Shown: positions 54,332-64,000 of the stretch, piece after piece | Layout of the letters: every line of letters begins with the position of its first letter | How positions within the stretch are numbered: the stretch's first letter is position 1 | Program-made: the position numbers and the translations under genes | NCBI RefSeq assembly: GCF_031143425.1 | Contig: NC_090446.1 | Span: 654,989,717 to 655,053,716, forward strand | Length of the DNA: 64,000 nucleotides | Reading direction: 5' to 3' | From: Pleurodeles waltl | Taxonomy: Eukaryota > Chordata > Amphibia > Caudata > Salamandridae | The notes under the pieces: generated by a model | Database searches by the model: none | What the model saw: the letters and a program-made list of their open reading frames with translations, nothing else | What the model was told of the DNA's origin: nothing

Positions 54332-54960
54332 CAAAGCAAAACCACGGCACATCCCAGCTTCCATGTTTCTTGTCTACTTTTCCGTGATAAGGTTGTGGAT
54401 GTCCGAACAAATGGAACTCAGCAAATCTGAAGATATCAACAATGTCAGCAAACCGCAACAGTTATGACAATTCAAAACCATCCACAGCCTTAACTGTCGT
54501 GGTTTGCTGACATCTTCAGATTTGCTGAGTTCCATTTGTTCAGACATCCACAAACTTATCACAGAAAAATAAAGACAAGAGACATGGAAGCTGGGATGTG
54601 CTGTGGTTTTGCTTAGTCACTCTAAACACATTGTTAGGATTTGTAATTAAACTCCTCATCCCAGCTTCCATGTTTCTTGTCTACTTTTCCGTGATAAGGT
54701 TGTGGATGTCCGAACAAATGGAACTCAGCAAATCTGAAGATATCAACAATGTCAGCAAACCGCAACAGTTATGACAATTCAAAACCATCCACAGCCTTAA
54801 CTGTTGTGGTTTGCTGACATCTTCAGATTTGCTGAGTTCCATTTGTTCAGACATCCACAAACTTATCACAGAAAAATAAAGACAAGAGACATGGAAGCTG
54901 GGATGTGCTGTGGTTTTGCTTAGTCACTCTAAACACATTGTTAGGATTTGTAATTAAACA
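54332..54960. repeat. Foldback element with its 307-bp tandem duplication
   Basis: A ~287-bp foldback (54332-54618) has long inverted arms. Its left edge AAGCAAAACCACGGCACATC pairs with GATGTGCTGTGGTTTTGCTT at the right edge. Inner arms pair TGGATGTCCGAACAAATGGA with TCCATTTGTTCAGACATCCA. Most of the unit plus a 3' flank (CACTCTAAACACATTGTTAGG) is repeated at +307 bp, ending near 54960. Hairpin arms keep a 62-codon frame open on the minus strand twice; it is not a gene. It lies just after the transposase remnant of Harbinger-2. Confidence 0.88.
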
Positions 54961-55543
54961 CCTCACTTTATCACACAATCCTGCTCTGGTTACTTATTTC
55001 TCAATCACATGTTATTTAGGAATGTGAGTATTACCCCAGGGAGCATGTCACAAAAACAAATGTGACTACTTCTGATGCAACACCACATGTGAAGCGTATA
55101 ATTGTCAACAAACATCACACACATATAAAAAAAAAATCTTTTAAATTTCACATATAAAGGACGAAATCATAGGACCACAGCATATGACACACATCCACTT
55201 TGCCAACATGGTCTACTGTAGCACATGACACAATTATGACATCTCCAATCAGAAGGTAAATAAGCGCCTCATACATGAGGCAGTGGATGTGAAATACCAA
55301 TGGAAACAGGAATGTATGAACAGACACCTGTCTCTCTTGTGTATTCTATTTGTAAATTGTACTTGTTTAAGTGTTTTTGTGTAGTTTAGTGTATTTTGGA
55401 TTGTGTTTGTACTGCTGGGTGTCGGTTTGGGGGTTAGATTAGTTGGGTTAGTTGGGGTTTGCATTTGGGTTGTAAGTTTCCTTTTTTTCAGATTTATTTT
55501 CCTTCCTTTTTCCCTTTTTTTCTTTAAATTGTTGTGCTCTAAC

Positions 55544-58500
55544 ATGTCTGGGAGGGCAAGGCTGACCGGCATGGGTGAGGAAGAGCTTGGGGCATTTGTG
55601 TGGCTGATGCACCACTTTCCGCCGATGATGCTGGATTTGTCAGGTGTGTTATACAGGCATATCACACGGAGGCAAGGTGGCTGCATTGGGCCAAGGTGCT
55701 CCACCACCTCAAACGTGTCTTCAACACATCAAGGAATGAGCACCAGCTGAAGCATCGCTGGGCTGACCTGGTGGCCTGATAACAGGACCTGCTGGACCAC
55801 CTGGGTGTGGTGATCGGTGGCCATGGTGGTGAGTATCACATTGACAAATATGTACAGTAGAGTGCTAAAACTGTTAGTGTACCAGTACTGAGATGTATTC
55901 CACATGTTAACAATGCAGTCCTGAGCTTTGTTGAGTCATGTCTGTCTATTACTTAGGGCCACATGTACCAAGCTATTTATAATTTTCACAAACGGCCTAG
56001 TTTTCTGAATTTCCAATTTTGCCATTCTGCTATCGCATTGCCCAATCACAAAACAGGATTTGCTAGTGGCATTTAGGAAGGGGTGTTCCTATCCTAATAT
56101 TGAGTCGCAGACTGCTGATTGATTCTTTCTTGAGCCCAAAGCTTGGCACTAAACAATTGCAGTTACCATCCGTTTCATGTTGGTGCTAACCCCTTTGTGA
56201 ACACATGCCCAAAAATTGTTCTGAGCAGGAAGTTGTCCCACGGACCACTGACTGCTTCCAAAACATTCTTTCAGTCATAATATTGGTTGTTAAAACACTT
56301 TCTATTTACCCCTGCTGAAATAAGGCTGCAATTAAACAAACATTTGAAAGCAGTCACATACATGGTGGTCTACTGAGCCCAGCAGCCAGCATCTCTGTGA
56401 GTGCCGCCATTCCCAAGGCATTTGCAAAATGAGATATACCTCATCAAAATTCATGAGGTAGGTCATTTGCTACCTAATTTGTGAATTGCAAACAGTGTAA
56501 TTGACAGTGGTGTACTTCAGATCATCCTACTTGCTAATTGCTAGTTGCTAAGTCTCACTATGTGTGACTTACAAAACCTGATCTTGGTACAGATGGCCCT
56601 GAGTAACATATTTCAAGTGCAATGACAACACCTGTGCCCATGCATTCTGTCAGTGATGATCAGCTAAGACACTGTCAGCATAACACATTTCACTGTTTTG
56701 GGACAGCAAAGTGGGATATCCATGTTTAGTGCTACATTGTCATCATTACATACACATGATCCCTGCAATCATATTGGCAAAGGGGGCATATATGGCTTAG
56801 GGGACACTGCCAATGGGAAATTTGTTACCTACATACAACTGTGCGACACCTGTCATGGACTACTTAATGCACGATAATTGCTGACTGAAAATTGACCCAC
56901 ATGTCCATCACACAGTTAATCGTTGTCCCTTGATGCACAAGCCACAATACCTGAATCACTTGTATTGCAGTACACAAGGGAAGTGCCATTGAAATTGTCA
57001 CTCAATTGCAAATCATGGCATGGAGTACCATCTGAAATGGATTAGCCACAAATTGTTATAGTCAGGTTTAGCACCACATGATTGTTAGGCCCAGTGCATG
57101 TGTGCATATGTGTGTCTGGAGTGTCAGTGTCAATGAGAGTTTGCAGTGGTATGTCTGTTAGAGTGTTTACATGCAGGATCAGCAGCACACTCATATAAAA
57201 TGTTACACACTGTGATATGTTGTCCATACGTTTGCACAGTGATCAGACATTGAGCATATATTTCCTTTCTATGTCTCACAGGTGGACCGGCCTCCTATAC
57301 CATCGGGGAAGTGGCCCTATTTGAGGACCCAGACATATTCAGTAATCATGAAAATGTCTGTCATGTGTAGTGATTGCAGCTGTTGTGTGAGTGACTCTTG
57401 TGTGTTGCACTCATTGCAAGATGTGATGAGCTGGCACGTGATCTGATATATTACTTGACTGGAGGTTGACATAGTGTTTCAGGCAAGGGTTACACATTCA
57501 CAGGCAGAGAGTCATATATTGGGAGTCTTATGCTGTGCAATAGGCAGCAGCATGTGAACAAGGTGATTAGTAGCCACATGTAGGCCCACATTTGACTTGG
57601 AAGTGCTCCAGTGTCAGAACATTGTCAGCAAGTCATATCCTCATTTTCACAAGACAGTGATTCATTAGTTTTCCAGACAAAATTGCGTTGTAATGTACAT
57701 GTAGGACTGTATGGGTAACTGTCCACCATCATCAAGCCCGATATGTTGTACTCCATTTACGTGACACTTATGTGGTATGTAATAGGCGTGCATGCAGGTC
57801 AAGGCCAGACGTGTGCTGTCATCAATGTGTGTGATTTTGGAAATGTGTTGGCAGATCAGGTGTTGATGGTTGTCCACAAATGGAAACATGAATGTAGATG
57901 TGATTGACCAATGGATACCTCATTCCTAGGTGGCAGCCCTTCTCACATGTGTTCCACTCACTAAATTAATGTACAGGTGGACATGGCTTTGAGGTTGTGA
58001 TGATGTATTGCATGCCCATCCCCCCTGAGTCACAGGGGTAGGGGAAGGATCTATATGTAGGTAGATATGATGGTCACAGTGTAGATGAAAGTCATCTCAT
58101 TCAAGCATGCATGTGTCCCAAACAACATTGACCCCTTATGATTAGCAACGGCATACCATCCTACCAATTACATACACAAATCACTGGTCTTGGATGCCTT
58201 AAAGTTGACTCAGGTGATAAGGATTAGTCGGCCTGGCCCATGTTAAGTACTTGCTGCATTTGCATTGTGACACATTGCACTACATCAATGCACAGATCAC
58301 TTTAGTTGTTACACCTCCTGTGCTTTGCTGTGCTGTAAAATACTTGATGGTTAGGCAGCATTGCCATTTCATTCCTCAGGGACAATATATCATCTGTACT
58401 GTGATTTGGACTGCATGTGCAATTTGAGGGAGAGTGTTAGATTATCATCTGTACGTGCATCACACAATGATGACACTGATGGTTGCCTATCTCATTTTCA

Positions 58501-58986
58501 CAGCTGCCATCATGAATGCAGCAGACATCAGCGGGCAGTGAGGTACAGGCACATCTTGGATGTCGAGTCTCGGTTCCGGACGATGGTAAGATGCTATCAG
58601 AGAGAGAGAGCCACAGGAGAATGGTGGGCTTTCAGCCAAGGGGGACTGGCATTGGCCACAACAGGTGGAGCCACCACCACAACTGCAGCCATTAGCATAG
58701 CAGCCACCAGAACATCAGCCCCACCTGCTGCACCCTCAACCTCAGGACCAACACCCACCACACCTGCTGCACCTTCCATTTCAGCACTACTGACCACCAT
58801 ACCTCCAGGAGCAATTACGTCTGGTACACAGACCACCACATCTGCTGCTTTGGACATGGCTGCCATTTCACAGCTCCAGAGCTGCAGAAAGTGATTAAAA
58901 AGCTTGACGCTCTCCAGCGGGACGTGGACAGAAATAGCAGGAGGCTGAAAATGATTAAGAAAACTCTGAAGATGGAAAACCTCTGA
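55544..58986 (+). pseudogene. Harbinger-2 accessory gene: SANT-like plus coiled coil (decayed)
   Basis: This is the counterpart of the Harbinger-1 accessory gene. Exon 1 from 55544 begins MSGRARLTGMGEEELGAFVW, shifts frame near 55640, then reads YHTEARWLHWAKVLHHLKRV and RNEHQLKHRWADL. TGA and TAA codons follow. Exon 2 is 57282-57341, again exactly 60 nt, encoding GGPASYTIGEVALFEDPDIF with the same splice phase. Exon 3 (58504-58986) has a frame change near its start. It then reads RYRHILDVESRFRTMVRCY, then RATGEWW, a Thr/Ala/Pro-rich spacer, a further frame change and a basic end (VIKKLDALQRDVDRNS, MIKKTLKMENL). Function is unknown. Shared exon lengths and motifs show it is an ancestral gene of the family, not a chance frame. 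Confidence 0.78.
55956..56599. mobile_element. Harbinger-type MITE in Harbinger-2 accessory gene intron 1
   Basis: The 644-bp element begins GGGCCACATGTACCAAG and ends CTTGGTACAGATGGCCC. Flanking triplets are TTA and TGA, a possible imperfect 3-bp duplication. Its position differs from the MITE in Harbinger-1, so the two insertions were independent. Confidence 0.8.
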
Positions 58987-60640
58987 ACTCCTGCCTTACC
59001 TCGCCCCTAATTCTGTCCCGTCCCTCCTCTTTCCTTATCCAGTTTTTTAGTGGGTTTAGTGATAGGTTAGAGTAGGTTAGTAGTTTAGATAGGATAGGTA
59101 GGTGGGGGGGTTTCATAATATTACATGTTAGTTTGTGGGTGGGTGGGGGTTAATGTTGGGGCTTTTGTATAGATATATATATAAAAAATTTAAAAAATAC
59201 AAAAATATATATATTTGTTTAGTATTAGTTAGTATCTGTTTAGGTTAGTATATGTTGTCCTACATGTGTCCCATCACATAAAGGTGTTGGGAGGCAAATG
59301 GTTAGAGTGTGTTGTTAAATGTGGTAAATAAGCTTAGCATAGACTAGTTAGGGCCAGTTGTGGGTAATGTATAGTTAGGATATATTAGTCTAGTATAGGT
59401 GTGTGACATAGTTTTAAGTTCTCTTTTGTACATAGATATTAAAGTTTTAGGTACTCCTTTACGGCATTTGTCATATGCTTGGGGATCTGGGTCTTTGCAT
59501 GAGTGTACAGTGCCAATTTTAAGTTGGCCTTTGTATTCCGTCCTGCATCCACATCCCACTCTTGAAATTTGAATTCCCACTTCCAACTGAGCAGTCACAT
59601 TGGCAGCTACAACAAAGCTAAATCTGTATGCATCTGCCATCCATTGTACCCACCACTCAACGTGACTATGGTTCCCATGTATTGGACAGGTTGGTGTGGT
59701 TTTAAAACTGTCATAGTTTGGGTCCTGTGTTAGAATGTTGGGCACTGTAGGACATCTGCCTGCAGCCTGATGTTCATGTGAACACTGCTAAACTAAGTAA
59801 TGTCAATTTCTGATGAGGTCAGTATACAAAATTCACGCCTATGTGTTTTAATGGTACTCCCAGCTGACGTTTTTCGCCAAACACTCTTACACAGCTACTC
59901 CTGTTGTGGGGGAGGCATGTCTGTTTTGAAGCAAATGTCACATCCATACTGACTTTTTTTGTAGGGGATGTGGCCAGCATTGAGTTTCATCTTGTAGATA
60001 CCTTGGACCAGAAATATACTATTATTACACTGCATTTGCCTCATTTTTTAACACAACAGCAGAGCAAAGTTACAAATTACAATGATATTTTGTAAGTTTG
60101 TGCTGCTTTTACTTCAAAAATGAGTCAAAAGCAGCACAGAAGAATTAGAAGGCATGGCCCTTGTGCGTAAATATCTGCCCACATTATTTCTACACTCTGG
60201 TATTGACACTCTGTGACCATTGACATTTTACATGCATAACAAATCTCCAGCAAAGTAGATGTGTCACATTACACAGACACAAAGTGGTTGTGTAGGTGCT
60301 GTTTATTTTAAAGTGCTATAGTGCAATATTTACATTGTCCAGGTTTGTGACTCCATTAATGTAAAGCATTCTATTGTGACACAACACAAGTGCAAGGTTG
60401 AGGGACATGTCATTGGACATGCTGAGATGAAGTGTCATTCAGTGCAGAGGAACATGAATTGCCAATTGGGTAATGAGAGACAATTGTAGTCCATAGTGGT
60501 AAGTTTAACAGTGTATCGGGGAAGAGTGCATGTCACCAACTGTAGCAACACTGGCATGTTGTCAAGCTCAGGACAAAGGAAAATCAATGCCCATGTGGCA
60601 TGGGCTGGTGCTACCGGCGAACTCCGACGGGGGAAGATGA
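58987..60640. other. Convergent 3' region of Harbinger-2
   Basis: GTTAG-rich then TATATATA sequence at 59050-59260 mirrors the corresponding region of Harbinger-1 (29580-29830). No gene is supported. A 133-codon minus-strand frame at 59344-59745 has no recognisable motif. Confidence 0.5.
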
Positions 60641-63083
60641 TCTAATCCACATCTTCATCCTCTGATGTGTGTGTCATCTCCTCTGCTCTTAATGGTGGTG
60701 GTGGTGAGTTTTAGGGGGGAAACACACACTTCAGTGATTGGAGAAGTGGACTCCGAATTCCTGGCAGCTGCCATCTGTGGAACTAGAGCAAGGAGGGGCT
60801 GCTGATTATTGAGTATTGCAGCAACATCCCTGTGGTAGGCATCCATTTCTGCCCTGAGGGAGTCCAGCTTGTTGTCATGCATGCAGCTGCAAGACTGGGA
60901 GGAAAGGTGTTGTGGCAACTGTGGTGAGGTTCCTCACACTCTGTTGGACTCCTTGCTGTAGTGATTGTGTGACCTGTATACCTGCTGACTGTTCTGCAGA
61001 TGTCATCATGCACATGCGCAACCCCTCAAGGCTGGCTGCCATAGTTTGCATCCCCTCCCGCACCTCCTTGGCCAGCTCTCGCTGTACTCCCACAACTGAC
61101 CTCTCAAAGGTGGTCCCAGTGTCATTGGAGTCCTCAGCTGTGTTTGAGCTGGCAGGTCGTAATATTAGGGTGGTGGGTGGATCCTCTGGGATGGCTGCTA
61201 CATGTGTGTTCCTCCTTGCGACTGGAGGTGGTGCCTGGAGGGTTCCGAGGACATTTTGGAGGGTTTCCTGGCTGATGGTTGTCAGCTGGTCATCCAGGTC
61301 ATCAGGGTAGTCCAGGACAGACAGATCCACATGAGAGCCATCGTCCTCTGCAATGAGCTATTGTACAATTAGTGTGTCTTTGTTGTGGGAGTTGTAATGT
61401 GACGTCACTGACTTCCTATTGATGGTACATTGTAATATTTGTTCCCATGCATTGTTCCTGTCATTATTGTTTGCAGTCTCTCAGGCCTATGCTCCACCTG
61501 CATGTCACATGTAGTGTGGGCAGTTGGGGGATTTGTCTGCGTCACAGCTTCTAGGTGTGGGTCTGCCCAAATTGTGGCTTGCCACCTTCTTGTCCTAATC
61601 AGCCCTCCCTCTGCTTCCATTAGCATGGTGAGGCCTTGCAATGATTGTTAGTGTGCTGACGCCACATGCTCCACACATAACAATATGGCCCTGTCCCAGT
61701 CTATCATTTTTCACAGACACCTATACGGTGCTGAGACCTAGCACCGTACCATGAATTACATTTCCATGAAAGAATACAAAGTGTCACCATTGGTAGTTTC
61801 TCATGTTGATGTTTGCGTATGTGTGCTAAATTGCATTGCACTGATGGGCCTGGCTGAGTTCCATTTCCTCTTATGACTGTGTGGGTGTGTTTGCCTAGAT
61901 GCACACATATGTCCTCCCCCTCAATGCAGTTGTCATAGCACTATGACACCTCAGATGTTGCATGGTGGCATTGCAGCTATTGTGACACAGGCATAGGGAT
62001 TAGACCCAGGAATGGGCAGCATGGGTATGAAATTACTGCTGTGTACATCATAATGTATGTGACAGTGTCTGATGTTTATTGAGTCTATGGACATGAGCAG
62101 TTGATAGGAGTTGCACTTGGAATGGGGATTGATGGGGATTGATCCCATAGTCACACTGATCCCTCATTTTTAGTACGTTTGTGCCATGGGCACCTAACTG
62201 CCATTTCCTAATTGACCAGCACACACAGCACAGGTAGTAGTGGCAAGAGATGTCAATGGTAAATGCCGCTTGAGCAATGGCCTGAGACTGGGCATTGTCC
62301 TCTAGATTACGTTCTGACAATACCAGCTGTCCTGTGACAGCAGCCCAGTTTTACGTTCTACCCTAACCTCCTGGTCTGCTTCAGAATTTTCAGCAGCCTA
62401 GGCATGGCGGTGTACCTCCATGCAAAGGTTGTTGGTGTTGTGTTATGTTGTGCTGTGCCCCTGGATGCCCCTGCACAGACCATGCATCCATGACTGGCCC
62501 TTTGCCCTTTCCACTACCTAATTGTCAGGGATGACATGCATTTTGTAGTAGGTATGTACCTCCTCCTTCTGACATTTAGGCATTTTTGTCCCCCATGCAA
62601 CTTACCGTGTATATGTTTTGTTTTCTGGTAGTCTGTGCTGTCCTGTCCTGCGATTCCTGAGACGATTTCCTCCGGGATGGCGGCTGCAACCATCCCCTCC
62701 ATCTCTTCCAGGTCCTCTTGCGGGGCTGGACTCCCACCTCCGGTCTACAGTGCTGCCTTCCTATTCCTTGCCATTTTCTCCTTTGTCTTGCACTTGCAGT
62801 CATGCCAGCGTTACTCGGTGACAGTTCTCCTGACCTCTTCCACACTGTTAATCTTGTCCACAATTTGTTGCCAAATTGCCTCTCTCCCTACAGTTGGCAA
62901 TTTAGAGGTGATGAATTGTTGATGCTGGTGCTCCGTCACCTCTTTGACCAGGATTTCATGCTCCTCTGCACTGAAGCAACACTTACTCTTCTTGTCTCTC
63001 CCCTGGGTCTTGTCTGTGTCCTACTGGCTGGTTCCTCATTAATTGGGGTCTCCGTGGGGTCTCTCCTGGCTTCTGGGATCCAT
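60641..63083 (-). pseudogene. Harbinger-2 Myb/SANT-like DNA-binding protein gene (decayed)
   Basis: Exon 1 (63083-62606, donor G|GTAAGT) starts MDPRSQERPHGDPN and is broken by TAA, TGA and TAG codons in the first 25 codons. It then reads CCFSAEEHEILVKEVTEHQ, then EAIWQQIVDKINSV, a frame change, KTKEKMARNRKAA and TGGGSP. Exon 2 begins at 61347 (acceptor CATTGCAG) with DLSVLDYPDDLDDQ, then TFERSVVGVQRELAKEVREG and MQTMAASLEGLRMCM. It shifts frame near 60900 and continues LDSLRAEMDAYHRDVAAIL to about 60641. It is co-linear with the Harbinger-1 Myb gene and clearly dead. Confidence 0.85.
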
Positions 63084-63411
63084 TTTGGGGCTCCTTAACA
63101 CTGTTTGCTGCGTTTACGTCACTTTTTGACGCTATTGCAGTGAAAAATGGCGCATATCTGTTTTGCGATGTTTTTCCTTGTTGCAAACCGGATTAGAGTC
63201 ATTTTTCCTGCGTTATCGTCATTTTGCCTTACGGCAATGCGCAATAATTTGCATCAGGAAAAACTACTCTAACCTGTTCTTAGCGCCACAGTGCGTCAAA
63301 GTATAAATATGACGCATGGGTGGCGTTAAGAAATGACGCTAGCCTGCACTAAAATTTTTGACACAAAACTGCGTTTGAGCAGTTTTGCATCAAAAAGTAT
63401 AAATCTGGCCC

Positions 63412-64000
63412 TCACTATCTTAAAAGCTTCTGCTGTCAGGTTCAAAGTGCAAGGTTCACCAACCTGATTGAAGTCTACCACAGCTTACTGGCTGATAATC
63501 GGAGTCAGTATCAGGCTCTACCATTGTAAGTCATCAGTACAGACCGTATGACCTCAGCTCAGTTACTGCCCTCTGCAACTGCTTACGTGTGTATGATGGT
63601 GGTTTTAGACTGCTATAAGACCCTGGTTGCATTCACAAATCAAAATGTAATCATGTCACATCAGAAATCTCAGCAGTGGTGGTAGGACAGAACTAGTAAC
63701 TAGATTAACATTGGCCTTGGACAGACAAAGGGCAGCAATCAAGCTTGGTTTGGACAAAACTGTACACCATGTCATGTTTTTGTGTTAAAAGCTCATATAG
63801 GTAATAATTGCATAAAGGATAGCATAAAGGATAGCAGACCAGGTGCTCATTATTGCAAAGTACATGCTATCTACTGGGAACTACTACTCGGCCTCTGGAA
63901 GTATGTGATCTCTTGTTGGTGTTTAGGATCTTTAAGTGCCTGTACATGTGAAGCAGTAGTTGGCAAAACATACAGCCTGAAAAGGTCTTTTGGGGGAGTT
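63412..64000. other. Flank of Harbinger-2, nothing recognised
   Basis: The sequence after the TCA target duplication has no recognisable gene or repeat structure within the window. Confidence 0.4.

Larger units (their letters stand above)
51974..63411. mobile_element. Harbinger-2: second copy of the Harbinger-1 family, inverted, non-autonomous
   Basis: The 11,438-bp element starts GGCCCATATTTATACT and ends AGTATAAATCTGGCCC, with a 3-bp duplication TCA at 51971-51973 and 63412-63414. Gene order is the mirror image of Harbinger-1: transposase remnant (+), accessory gene (+), Myb gene (-). Exon boundaries match those of Harbinger-1. All three genes are broken, and most of the transposase first exon is deleted. 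Confidence 0.92.

Noticed and set aside
59344..59745. 133-codon cysteine-containing minus-strand frame in Harbinger-2
   Set aside because: No recognisable motif, no counterpart noticed in Harbinger-1, and it lies in the convergent 3' region. Kept only as an unsupported frame.

Overview
This is vertebrate nuclear DNA made almost entirely of transposable elements. No host protein-coding gene, rRNA, tRNA or CRISPR array could be supported. The mix is PIF/Harbinger elements more than 10 kb long, a Tx1-like LINE, an L2/CR1-like LINE, a Ty3/gypsy remnant, a hAT MITE, an LTR with 5-bp target duplications, and GC-rich hairpin MITEs starting GGGGTCATT. It fits a giant amphibian genome, and I infer a salamander or newt. 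That inference rests on element style, not on a search.

Layout. 1-9.3 kb: unannotatable DNA with a hAT MITE (perfect 8-bp TSD), a GGGGTCATT-type element, two inverted copies of an AT-rich repeat and an L2/CR1-like reverse-transcriptase fragment. 9.3-14.3 kb: a decayed Tx1-like LINE ORF2 split by a hairpin-rich MITE, then a ~300-bp tandem repeat. 14.6-22.9 kb: a second hairpin MITE, low-complexity (ATCC)n, a Harbinger-type MITE and a ~60-bp minisatellite. 22.88-38.44 kb: a ~2.07 kb solo-type LTR (TG...CA, TSD AGTAA) split by a 13.5 kb Harbinger element (Harbinger-1). 40.3-51.1 kb: a Ty3/gypsy RT gene split by a ~10.2 kb second type of Harbinger (element 3), which carries four adjacent tandem arrays. 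51.97-63.41 kb: a second copy of the first Harbinger family (Harbinger-2), in opposite orientation and non-autonomous.

The most interesting system is the gene set of the Harbinger elements. The textbook element has two genes: a HARBI1-like DDE transposase and a Myb/SANT-like partner. Harbinger-1 and Harbinger-2 both carry a third, three-exon gene on the transposase strand. It encodes an N-terminal SANT-like segment, a 20-codon middle exon and a basic C-terminal coiled coil. Exon boundaries and protein motifs match between the copies despite heavy decay. Element 3 independently has a transposase plus two Myb/SANT genes, one extended by an 18-residue repeat. Harbinger-1 encodes an apparently intact 370-residue spliced transposase (D167, D217, E279), so its family may have been active recently. 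Harbinger-2 has lost about 193 transposase codons, including both aspartates.

Insertion order can be read from the nesting: gypsy before element 3, LTR before Harbinger-1, LINE before its MITE, and Harbinger-1 and Harbinger-2 before the MITEs inside them.
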